This document shows, piece after piece, positions 54,978 to 62,235 of a stretch of 64,000 nt of DNA (position 1 is the stretch's first letter; the number at the start of each line of letters is the position of its first letter). The position numbers and the translations under genes were made by a program. The stretch is from the NCBI RefSeq assembly GCF_014652935.1, contig NZ_BMZT01000001.1:124001-188000 (forward strand), read 5' to 3'. A model generated the notes under the pieces. That model was not told where the DNA came from. It was given only the letters and a program-made list of their open reading frames with translations, and did no database searches. Source of the DNA: Luteimonas padinae (lineage in GTDB: Bacteria > Pseudomonadota > Gammaproteobacteria > Xanthomonadales > Xanthomonadaceae).

Positions 54978-55804
54978 GGAGTCTGGGCCTGCAGGGTCGC
55001 GCTGCGGATCTGGCCGTCGCGGCGGAAGGTGAAGGTGATGGTGTCGGCCCCTGCGAGCGTCTGGGCGAGGGCGGCATGGCGCTCCGGATCCAGCGCTTCG
55101 TTGTTGACCGACAGCAGCACGTCGCCGGCCTGCAGCCCGGCCTGGCGCAGGACGACGTCGTTGCCGCGGGGAATGACGGTGTAGCCGGTGATCCGGCCAT
55201 CGGCCTCTTCCGGCCGCAGGCCCATGCCGGCGAGCAGCTCGGCAGGGTTGATCTGCGGGCCTGCCGCTGGTGCCGGCGCCGATGGCGGTGCCGCTGCGGT
55301 GGCCGCGGGAACGGGCGGTGCCGGCGCCGGCGCCCTGGTCGCGGGTGCCGCGTCCGGCCGGGCGAAGCGCAGCTCGCTGCGGCGGCCGCTGCTGTCGAGC
55401 ACGACGTGGTCCGGCAGGACTTCGGCCAGGGTCACCCCCGGCACCACGTCCGCGCCCACGGCGATGGAGCGCTGCGGGCCGTCGGCCATGGCGAGGATGG
55501 CGCTCCCGCCGCCGGCGGCGGGCCGGACCGCGAACAGGCGCAGGCCCGAGGTGTCGGCGCTGGCGACCGGGCCGCGCTGCGGATGGAAGGCGTCGATGGC
55601 GAGGCGCGCGGGCTGCACCGGCAGGTCCGGCGCCGCTTCGGCGGGCAGCGTGCCCAGGCTGGCGGGCGGCAGCAGCAGCCAGGCCAGGCGTGCCGCCTGC
55701 AGGCCGAGCAGCAGCACGATGGCCAGCTCGGCGGCGCGCCGCAGCCCGTCCACGCCGCCGGGCCTGGCCAGCAGCAAGCGGGGATCGCGGAAGGCGTCGA
55801 GCAT
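54974..55804 (-). CDS. gspC: Type II secretion protein GspC with PDZ domain
   Basis: 276 residues. One N-terminal membrane helix (AAELAIVLLLGLQAARLAWLLL), the homology-region domain (LRLFAVRPAAGGGSAILAMADGPQRSIAVGADV), a Pro/Ala-rich linker and a C-terminal PDZ domain (GRITGYTVIPRGNDVVLRQAGLQAGDVLLSVNNEAL). GspC connects the inner platform to the secretin and helps choose substrates. An in-frame GTG at 55810 adds two residues. It is the first gene of the operon; a weak Pho-type repeat lies 60 bases upstream. Confidence 0.93.
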   Translation of the reverse strand: MLDAFRDPRLLLARPGGVDGLRRAAELAIVLLLGLQAARLAWLLLPPASLGTLPAEAAPDLPVQPARLAIDAFHPQRGPVASADTSGLRLFAVRPAAGGGSAILAMADGPQRSIAVGADVVPGVTLAEVLPDHVVLDSSGRRSELRFARPDAAPATRAPAPAPPVPAATAAAPPSAPAPAAGPQINPAELLAGMGLRPEEADGRITGYTVIPRGNDVVLRQAGLQAGDVLLSVNNEALDPERHAALAQTLAGADTITFTFRRDGQIRSATLQAQTP

Positions 55805-55865
55805 GGGCACGGGCAGGTCGTCCAGGCGCGGGAGGTGCGCCGCCGCGACAGCATGCGAAGGTTTC

Positions 55866-55883
55866 GTGACAGCCGGGTTTCAG
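55866..55883 (-). promoter_or_regulatory. Weak candidate Pho box upstream of gspC
   Basis: On the operon strand this reads CTGAAACCCGGCTGTCAC: two halves 11 bases apart matching CTGTCAT at 4 and 6 of 7 positions. A further CTGTCGC lies 21 bases from the second half start. On its own this is weak; it gains weight from the better sites at the other end of the locus. Confidence 0.35.
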
Positions 55884-56055
55884 TTGACACATTCCGGTCG
55901 CAGAACCGGAAAAAAGGGGTTCTTCTTCCCAAGTGAGGGGAAGAGGCTCTCGCGGTCGAACTGACTGGGGTGATGTTTGATCGGCGTCTGCTACGGCCGG
56001 AGATGCTTGCGGGGTTGGGGCGTGATGCAAGTCGGCTCCGTGGTGGTGTACGCGG

Positions 56056-56168
56056 CCCGTCGCGCACACAGGGGGTGTGCTCCCCCGGCATCTCCGCGTC
56101 CTGCTCCCACTGCCGGCCGCCGGCCATCCCTGGCCGGCTGTCCGCACACCCCCTGTGCGCGCGACGGG
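56056..56168 (+). repeat. Stem-loop element, copy 1
   Basis: Arms of 25 bases (56056-56080 and 56144-56168, one mismatch) enclose a core of about 60 bases that contains TCCTGCTCCCACTGCCGGCC and a CCGGCCATCCCTGGCCGG palindrome. The core is shared, inverted, with copy 2, while the arm sequences differ. Confidence 0.75.
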
Positions 56169-56202
56169 CTGTGGCGAGGTCCGGCCTCGGGAAAGATCGA
56201 GG

Positions 56203-56272
56203 GCAACAGCAACAGCAACAGCAACAACAGCAGCACCAGCACCAGCGCCAGCACCAGCACCGCAGCAAACCG
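56203..56272 (+). repeat. AGC/AAC trinucleotide repeat
   Basis: An imperfect run of AAC, AGC and ACC triplets of about 70 bases. Read on the minus strand it encodes a poly-Leu/Val stretch, which explains an apparent small membrane ORF. Confidence 0.75.
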
Positions 56273-56406
56273 CACCCGCAACGCCAGCATCAGCAGCAGG
56301 GCGACAGCAATCGCGGCGGCAGCCGCGACAGGGAGTGGCGGGACCGAGTCGGGAAGGAATCGCGCAGGGAGGGTTCAATGTCTTTCCAGACCGCGGGAAA
56401 GGTGGT

Positions 56407-56522
56407 GCCCGGTGCGGGCGCAGGGGGGATGCCCAGAGCCGGCCATGGATGGCCGGCGGCCGGAAGTGGGAGCAGGACAGCGCAGATTCCGGCTGGGCAT
56501 CCCCCCTGCGCCCGCACCGGGC
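56407..56522 (-). repeat. Stem-loop element, copy 2
   Basis: Perfect 30-base arms (56407-56436 and 56493-56522) flank a core related to copy 1 but in opposite orientation (TCCTGCTCCCACTTCCGGCC, then CCGGCCATCCATGGCCGG). The arms have a different sequence from those of copy 1 yet remain complementary. Confidence 0.75.
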
Positions 56523-56576
56523 CGCCGTAGCCCAAAAAACACCAACGCGAACATCCCCCCGATTGGGAGAAGAACC

Positions 56577-56607
56577 AAAAAAAGGGGCGCCCGCGAACGG
56601 ACGCCCC
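56577..56607 (-). terminator. Rho-independent terminator of the TonB receptor gene
   Basis: GGGGCGTCC/GGGCGCCCC-type stem followed by T7 on the minus strand, 36 bases after the receptor stop. Confidence 0.85.
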
Positions 56608-56642
56608 TGTCCCCACCCCGGGGCGGACCGGTTGGATCCCGG

Positions 56643-59378
56643 TCAGAACTCGGTCGAGATGCTGAACGAGTACGACACGCCCGGGTCGTAGCGCAGCACG
56701 TGGATCTTCTGCCCGCCGCCGCCCTCGATGTACTCGTCGACCTCGGTGTCGAGGAGGTTGCGCGCCGCAAGGCCCAGCGTCACCGGGGTCTCGCCGAAGC
56801 GCATGGTCTTGCGCAGCACGAAGTCCAGGGTCAGGCCCGGCTCTTCCATCAGGTCCTGGCGCAGGTTGTTGCCGCGGGCCGAGATGCGCTCGCTGACGTA
56901 GTTGGCGATCAGCGTCGCCTGCAGGTCCTTGTCGGTGTTCTCGATGCCGAACTGCAGGTTGGCGATGTGCTCCGACTGGCCCTGCAGCGCGCTGCCGTCC
57001 AGGATCAGGCTGCGCGCCGGCTGGGTGATGCCGGTGCCGCTGTCGAGCGCCACGGTGTCGCCCTCGTCGGCGTTCACCTCGGACTGCGTCCAGGTGTAGT
57101 TCGTGGCCAGGTAGAGGCGGTTGCCGTCCCACCAGTCGGCCGCGAACGCCGGGTCGAAGTACTTCTTGAACTCCAGCTCCGCGCCGTACACCGTGGCCTC
57201 GGGCGCGTTGACGAAGGTCTGCCACAGGGCGTCGCCGCCGCCGGTGAACATGATCGCCTCGATCGGCTTGTCGATCTGCTTGTAGAACAGGCCGGCGGTG
57301 AAGTACTCGCCCGAGCCGAAGAACCACTCGTAGCGCGCGTCGAGGTTGGTCAGTTCGCTGTCGACCAGGTAGGGGTTGCCGTAGAGCTGGCGGTCCTTGT
57401 CCGGATCGGTGTAGAGCTGAGGCGAGAGCTCGCGGAACTGCGGGCGCGCGATGGTCTGCGAGGCGCCGAAGCGGAGCTGGCGGTTGTCGGCCAGGTTCCA
57501 GGTCAGGGTCAGCGCGGGCAGGATGTAGTCGTTCTCCAGCGGCGCGATCGCGCCCGCGCGGGCACCGGTGTAGATGTCGTACGGATGCACCGCCTGGGTC
57601 GCGTCCTCGTAGCGCAGGCCGAAGGTGCCGCGCAGGTTCGGCGTGATCTCGCCCTCCACCTGTACATAGGTGCCCAGCACCTTGAGCGTGGCGTCGTAGG
57701 CGGCCTGGCCGCCGAGGCCGGTGGTCTCCTCCAGGCGAAGCCAGCCCTGGCTCAGGTTGTAGTCGGAGAACAGGTAATCGGGGCGCTGGTACGGGAAGTA
57801 GAAGGGCAGCTCGGCGCCGTTGCCGGGGCCGTCGCCGGCGAAGAAGCGGAACTCGCGCGACCAGGCGTTGCGGTCGTTGTCCATGTAGGACGCGCCGGCG
57901 AGCAGGGTGAGGTCGCGTTCGACCGGCAGGCGCCAGCTCAGGTCGACGCCGCCGCTGGCGACGTCGTCCTCGACGCCGCTGAAGCGGGTGTAGTTCTCCT
58001 GGTTACGCACCGAGTAGGCCCAGTAGCCGTCGCCCTCGTCGCGGAAGCCGATCTGCTTCTCGTAGGGCACGTCGCGGGTCGCGCGCGCCCAGGCGGCGCG
58101 CCATTCGACCTTGACGTCGCCGTACTCGCCGAACTCGTGCTTGCCGCTGATCTGGTTGTTGACCATCTCGCGCTCGAACCAGCGGGTGTCGTCCTCGCGG
58201 TAGCCGTAGCCCGAGACGTAGTCCATGCCGGCGCGGCTGCGCGCTTCCTTGATCGTGTCGTGCACGTACAGGGTGGTCAGGTCGATGCGGTGGGTGCCCC
58301 ACTCGTAGCCGACGCCGAACAGGCCGTTGACGCGCGCGTTGTTGCGGGTGGTGAGGAACTCGTAGTCCTTGGCGTAGGACAGCGTCTCGCCGTTGTCGCC
58401 GAGGAACACGCCCTGTTCCTGGTCGCCGAAGATCGTCCGCCACTCGTTGTCGAAGCCGGCCACGGCGATGAAGCCGATGCGGGCGTCGTCGCCCATGTCG
58501 CCGGACCAGCCGGCGCTGATGCCGAAGTTCACGTCGGGGTCGATGCTGTCCTTTTCCTGCAGCACGTTCAGGTTGGCGTTCTCGAAGCTGCGGCCGATAT
58601 TCGCGAGCTCTTCGTTGCTGAAGTTGGTGCGGTCGATGCGCTTGCCGGTGGCGATCGCGTCCTGGAGCGCGCGCGGCATCTTGCGGGTGCCGTCGTCGTA
58701 GCCCCAGAAATCGTCGTCGCCGCCGTAGTAGGTCAGGCCCTTCTCGCCGGTGGTGGCGCTGTTGAAGCCGCCGCCCACGCTGAGCTTGAGGAACGGCTCG
58801 GCGGGGATGTTGAGCGTCTGCAGGTCGACCACGCCGCCGCCGAACTCGCCCGGATAGCGGGCCGAGTAGGTCTTCTGCACGGTCATGCCCTCGAGGGCTT
58901 CGGCCGGGAACAGGTCCAGCGGCACGACGCGCTGCATCGGCTCGGGGCTGGGCAGGGGCGAGCCGTTGAGCAGCGCCGAGGAATAGCGCTCGCCGAGGCC
59001 GCGGACATACACGAACTTGTCGCCGACGATGCTCACGCCGGACACGCGCTGCAGGGCGTCGGCGGCATCGGAGTCGCCGGTGCGCACGAAGTCCTCGCGG
59101 GTCACGAACGAGGCGACCTCGGCGGTCTGCAGCATCGGTTCGGGGATGTACTCGCCACGCACCTCGACCGCGTCGAGCTGGACGGCCTGGTCGCCGTCCG
59201 CAGCCGGCTGGGCGGCGGTGGCGGCCGACTGCGCGATCGTGGCGTGCACGATCGTCGCCTGGGACGGCACCGTGGCCTGGCCGCCGGGTACGTCGTGCTG
59301 CTGGGCCCAGGCGCCCTGGCAGGCGAGGAGGGTGGTGATCGCGACGGACAGGCCGCTGCGTGTCGGGGTGCGCTTCAT
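56643..59378 (-). CDS. TonB-dependent outer membrane receptor
   Basis: 911 residues. Signal peptide MKRTPTRSGLSVAITTLLAC ending QGAWAQ, TonB-box-like VQLDAVEVRGEY, plug domain (DALQRVSGVSIVGDKFVYVRGLGERYSSALLNG, then VVPLDLFPAEALEGMTVQKTYSARYPGEFGGGVVDLQT) and a large barrel ending VSYSFSISTEF. The 'RGLGERYSSALLNG..LPSPEP' plug is characteristic of the group often found beside type II secretion or with a lipoprotein and oxygenase, not of siderophore receptors. The ligand is unknown; phosphate-containing compounds are possible given the context. It lies downstream of the lipoprotein gene in the same direction, with an 89-base spacer holding a GC hairpin. Confidence 0.9.
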   Translation of the reverse strand: MKRTPTRSGLSVAITTLLACQGAWAQQHDVPGGQATVPSQATIVHATIAQSAATAAQPAADGDQAVQLDAVEVRGEYIPEPMLQTAEVASFVTREDFVRTGDSDAADALQRVSGVSIVGDKFVYVRGLGERYSSALLNGSPLPSPEPMQRVVPLDLFPAEALEGMTVQKTYSARYPGEFGGGVVDLQTLNIPAEPFLKLSVGGGFNSATTGEKGLTYYGGDDDFWGYDDGTRKMPRALQDAIATGKRIDRTNFSNEELANIGRSFENANLNVLQEKDSIDPDVNFGISAGWSGDMGDDARIGFIAVAGFDNEWRTIFGDQEQGVFLGDNGETLSYAKDYEFLTTRNNARVNGLFGVGYEWGTHRIDLTTLYVHDTIKEARSRAGMDYVSGYGYREDDTRWFEREMVNNQISGKHEFGEYGDVKVEWRAAWARATRDVPYEKQIGFRDEGDGYWAYSVRNQENYTRFSGVEDDVASGGVDLSWRLPVERDLTLLAGASYMDNDRNAWSREFRFFAGDGPGNGAELPFYFPYQRPDYLFSDYNLSQGWLRLEETTGLGGQAAYDATLKVLGTYVQVEGEITPNLRGTFGLRYEDATQAVHPYDIYTGARAGAIAPLENDYILPALTLTWNLADNRQLRFGASQTIARPQFRELSPQLYTDPDKDRQLYGNPYLVDSELTNLDARYEWFFGSGEYFTAGLFYKQIDKPIEAIMFTGGGDALWQTFVNAPEATVYGAELEFKKYFDPAFAADWWDGNRLYLATNYTWTQSEVNADEGDTVALDSGTGITQPARSLILDGSALQGQSEHIANLQFGIENTDKDLQATLIANYVSERISARGNNLRQDLMEEPGLTLDFVLRKTMRFGETPVTLGLAARNLLDTEVDEYIEGGGGQKIHVLRYDPGVSYSFSISTEF

Positions 59379-59423
59379 AGTGGGACCTTGGGCTGTGCGG
59401 AAACGGGGCCGTGCATATAGGGA

Positions 59424-59446
59424 GGGGCGGCCCGGTGGGCCGCCCC
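59424..59446 (-). promoter_or_regulatory. GC hairpin between lipoprotein and receptor genes
   Basis: GGGGCGGCCC and GGGCCGCCCC with a 3-base loop form a 10-bp stem. There is no T run, so it is more likely an mRNA-stabilising or attenuating structure that would let the two genes be expressed at different levels. Confidence 0.45.
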
Positions 59447-59467
59447 TTGCTGGGACGTCAGGCCCGG

Positions 59468-60985
59468 TCAGCAGGGCGTGTCGGCCGTCAGGCCGCAGGT
59501 CCAGCCCTGCCACCAGGTGTCGTTCGCGTCCTTCACGCCGCCGATGTAGTCCACCTGCTGCAGGAAGGGATGCTTGCCCGGCAGGTTGGCGGCCGCCGGC
59601 ACGGCGGTTTCGTTGGCGCCGTTGACGAACACGCTGGTCAGGGTCGAGTTGCCGGCCACGGTGTTGACGCCCGCGGTGAAGGCGGCCTCGGCGGCTTCGT
59701 TGTTGAAGTTGTTCGGGCAGGCGAAGAACACCGACTCGAGGGTGGCGGTGCTGCCGCGCTCGGGGGTCTCGACGCTGAGGCAGGTCAGGCCCTTCCCGGT
59801 GCCGCCGGGCTTGCGGGTCACCACGGTGTTGTAGATCTCCGCGCGCGAACCGAGGTTCACGGTGAAGCCCGAGCCGTTGCCGCTGGTGCCGCCGGCGCGG
59901 CCGACGTAGGTGAAGTTGGCGACGTGCGGGTTCGAGTACTGCTCGGGGGTGAGCGGGATCGTGTTGCTGCTGTTGGTGCCCGACCACTCGTTCATGTTGT
60001 CGCCGGTGCTATCGCGCTGGACCACGATGCCGAACTGCACCGCACCGCTCCACATGGAGTCGATGTCGAGGCTGTCGTCGCTGGCGCCGGTGACCACGAT
60101 GCGACGGCCGTTGACCGTGCCGCCGAAGATCTCGATGCCGTCGTCGGAGCTGTTGTGGACCTGCACGTACTCGATGGTGGTGCCGCTGCCGACGCCGCCC
60201 ATGGTCAGGCCCTGGAGCTCGTTGCCGCCGGAGAAGGCGAAGCCCGAGTAGCGGATCTGCATGTACTGCACGGTGCCGGAGTTGTCGGTGGCCGAGTTGC
60301 CGCCGTACATGCCCAGGTCGCCGCCCTCGATGCGGGTCTCGCACTGCGCGGTGCCCGGCTGGAAGTCGCCGATGCAGGTGTTGACGGGCGCGCGGCCGGC
60401 CAGCACCAGGCCGCCCCAGCGGCCTTCGGTCTCGGCGGTGGCGCCGCCTTCGACGTCGATCTTCGCGGTCATGATGATCGGCTCCTCGGCGGTGCCGAGC
60501 GCGTAGATCTTCGAACCGCGGTTGACGACCAGCGCGTCGGGACCGGCGGAGGCGTACAGGGTCACGCCGGCCTCGATGTTGAGGATGCCTTCACGGGCAC
60601 CGGCGCGCGGGGCGGCGGCGTCGCCACCCATGTCCTCGCCCACGTGCACCGCGCCATTGATGGCGTAGACGGTGCCGGCGGCCTTCGGCACGGTCAGCTC
60701 GCCGATGATGCGCTCGGGAAGTTCGCAGGCGCGGAAGTCGGCGATGGTGCCGATGTTGCGGAAGCCCTCGGGGCAGGATGCGGCGGGACCGGACGGCGGC
60801 GGCTCGCTCGGCGGCGGTTCGGACGGCGGCGGGTTCGACGGCGGCGGGGCGGTCGGGGGCGGCGGCGGGAACGCGCCCTCGCCGGGCGAGGCGACGCGGT
60901 CGGCGCCGTTGCCGCCGCAGGCGCTCAGCGCGAGCACCGCGCCGAAAGTCATGAGAAGGGCCTTGGAACTGTGGCGCGTGGACAT
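59468..60985 (-). CDS. Secreted/surface lipoprotein with beta-helix-like repeats
   Basis: 505 residues. Lipobox LALSACGGNG (Cys about residue 23) followed by Gly, not Asp, then a Pro-rich spacer of (P)nSEPPPS repeats (about 40-70) and a long domain rich in Gly, Asn, Ser and Thr. Repeating segments such as GTVQYMQIRYSGFAFSGGNEL, GTTIEYVQVHNSSDDGIEIFGG and ASDDSLDIDSMWSGAVQFGIVV are typical of a right-handed parallel beta-helix. The Pro-rich spacer could lift the domain from the membrane. It stands between a TonB receptor and a type II secretion operon and shares a promoter region with Pho-like boxes, so it may be a surface protein or a secretion substrate. Enzymatic activity unknown. Confidence 0.75.
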   Translation of the reverse strand: MSTRHSSKALLMTFGAVLALSACGGNGADRVASPGEGAFPPPPPTAPPPSNPPPSEPPPSEPPPSGPAASCPEGFRNIGTIADFRACELPERIIGELTVPKAAGTVYAINGAVHVGEDMGGDAAAPRAGAREGILNIEAGVTLYASAGPDALVVNRGSKIYALGTAEEPIIMTAKIDVEGGATAETEGRWGGLVLAGRAPVNTCIGDFQPGTAQCETRIEGGDLGMYGGNSATDNSGTVQYMQIRYSGFAFSGGNELQGLTMGGVGSGTTIEYVQVHNSSDDGIEIFGGTVNGRRIVVTGASDDSLDIDSMWSGAVQFGIVVQRDSTGDNMNEWSGTNSSNTIPLTPEQYSNPHVANFTYVGRAGGTSGNGSGFTVNLGSRAEIYNTVVTRKPGGTGKGLTCLSVETPERGSTATLESVFFACPNNFNNEAAEAAFTAGVNTVAGNSTLTSVFVNGANETAVPAAANLPGKHPFLQQVDYIGGVKDANDTWWQGWTCGLTADTPC

Positions 60986-61152
60986 CGGTAGTCTCCGGGA
61001 GGAAAGGTGCGCGGACGCAGCGATGGAACCGCGGCCCGGCGCGCCCTGTCGGGCGGCGTCCGCTGCGTTCCGGATGAATCGGCGATGAAGGCTAGTGGCC
61101 TTGCGTGACAGCTTTCTTGCACGCCGATGGCACGGACGCCCGGCTGTCACAT

Positions 61153-61170
61153 GCGACAGCTTCGCGACAG
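61153..61170 (-). promoter_or_regulatory. Candidate Pho box toward the lipoprotein gene
   Basis: On the minus strand: CTGTCGCGAAGCTGTCGC, a perfect direct repeat of CTGTCGC with a 4-base spacer, the geometry of a PhoB site (CTGTCAT-N4-CTGTCAT). Each half matches the consensus at 5 of 7 positions. It lies about 170 bases before the lipoprotein start. Confidence 0.5.
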
Positions 61171-61181
61171 CGGGATGTCGG

Positions 61182-61199
61182 CTGTCATCCGCGCGTCAT
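61182..61199 (+). promoter_or_regulatory. Candidate Pho box toward the oxygenase gene
   Basis: CTGTCATCCGCGCGTCAT: the first half is a perfect CTGTCAT, the second (GCGTCAT) matches at 5 of 7, with a 4-base spacer. It lies 50 bases before the oxygenase start at 61250. Confidence 0.55.
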
Positions 61200-61249
61200 G
61201 CGCGGCAGGCCTGCTGGTGGTCCCTTTGCGAACCCTGCGGACCGGACGG

Positions 61250-62101
61250 ATGGAAAGCCCCGGGATCGATGCCGGACTCATGCAGTGGCTGCTCGAGCGC
61301 GTGCGCTCGGGGGCATCGCCGGACGCCGTGCTCGCGGCCATGGTCGAGCGCGGCTGGGACGCCGCCGCCGCCGCCGCGGCCCTGGAGACGGCGATGCGCG
61401 AACACCTGGCCGAGCACGCGCGCGAGCACGGGCTGCCGGCGCCCGAGCGCGTTCCCTGTCCGGTGGAGATGAACGGCGCATCGGTCATCGATGCCGGCGA
61501 CCGCAGGGTCACCGTGCTGGCCAACATGCTGCATCCGCGGGTGGTGGTGTTCGGTGGCGTGCTCGCCGACGACGAATGCGACGCGCTGGTGGCGATGGGG
61601 CGCGAGCGCCTGCGGCCGTCGCCGGTGCTGGACATGGAGACCGGCGTCGACGCGGTGCACGCCAGCCGCACCAGCGACGGCATGTTCTTCCGCCGCGGCG
61701 AGAACGCGCTGTGCGAGCGCATCGAGCGCCGGCTCGCCGCCCTGGTCGACTGGCCGCTCGAGAACGGCGAGGGCCTGCAGCTGCTGCGCTACGGACCGGG
61801 CGCCGAGTACCGGCCGCACTACGACTACTTCGACCCCGCGCGCCCCGGTTCGGCGAAGACCCTGGCCCGCGGCGGGCAGCGCGTGGCCTCGGTGGTGATG
61901 TATCTCAATACGCCGGAGCGGGGCGGTGCGACCACGTTCCCGGACGCGCGCTTCGAGGTCGCCGCGGTCAAGGGCAATGCCGTGTTCTTCGCCTATGACC
62001 GGCCGCATCCCATGACCGGCAGCCTGCACGCCGGCGCCCCCGTGGTGGCCGGGGAAAAGTGGGTGGCGACGAAGTGGCTGCGCGTGGGTCGGTACGACTG
62101 A
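61250..62101 (+). CDS. 2OG-Fe(II) oxygenase, prolyl 4-hydroxylase type
   Basis: 283 residues. The N-terminal third is helical (LMQWLLERVRSGASPDAVLAAMVERGWD); the C-terminal P4Hc domain contains EYRPHYDYFDP with the H-x-D iron ligands, GGATTFPD, and the distal His-Lys pair in SLHAGAPVVAGEKWVATKW. The fold hydroxylates proline or other residues in proteins. The neighbouring lipoprotein has a Pro-rich spacer and would be an attractive target, but this is speculation; the oxygenase has no signal peptide, so action would precede export. Longer ATG starts at 61127 exist but would overlap the Pho-like boxes. Confidence 0.85.
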   Translation: MESPGIDAGLMQWLLERVRSGASPDAVLAAMVERGWDAAAAAAALETAMREHLAEHAREHGLPAPERVPCPVEMNGASVIDAGDRRVTVLANMLHPRVVVFGGVLADDECDALVAMGRERLRPSPVLDMETGVDAVHASRTSDGMFFRRGENALCERIERRLAALVDWPLENGEGLQLLRYGPGAEYRPHYDYFDPARPGSAKTLARGGQRVASVVMYLNTPERGGATTFPDARFEVAAVKGNAVFFAYDRPHPMTGSLHAGAPVVAGEKWVATKWLRVGRYD

Positions 62102-62149
62102 CCGACCGTTTGTCGGGCCATTGGTACCGCTCGTCATGCTGGCCGGTGT

Positions 62150-62167
62150 TTGTCATGGTGCTGTAAC
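62150..62167 (+). promoter_or_regulatory. Candidate Pho box upstream of the TonB-domain gene
   Basis: TTGTCATGGTGCTGTAAC: halves match CTGTCAT at 6 and 5 of 7 positions with a 4-base spacer, 69 bases before the ATG at 62236. Confidence 0.55.
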
Positions 62168-62235
62168 CCGCCAGGGGGCCGCGCGTAGTGTGATCGGGTC
62201 ATCACCGACTTGGCGCCTGGCGCGGGAGCATCATC

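Larger units (their letters stand above)
55890..56642. other. Long intergenic region between gspC and the TonB receptor
   Basis: About 750 bases without a convincing gene. It holds two related stem-loop elements (56056-56168 and 56407-56522), an AGC/AAC trinucleotide repeat (about 56203-56272) and the receptor terminator (56577-56607). Several open frames cross it, but their codon use and composition follow the repeats. Confidence 0.6.

Noticed and set aside
55991..56290. Small poly-Leu membrane protein on the minus strand
   Set aside because: The hydrophobic part is encoded by the AGC/AAC trinucleotide repeat and the rest by a stem-loop element; no ribosome-binding site was seen.
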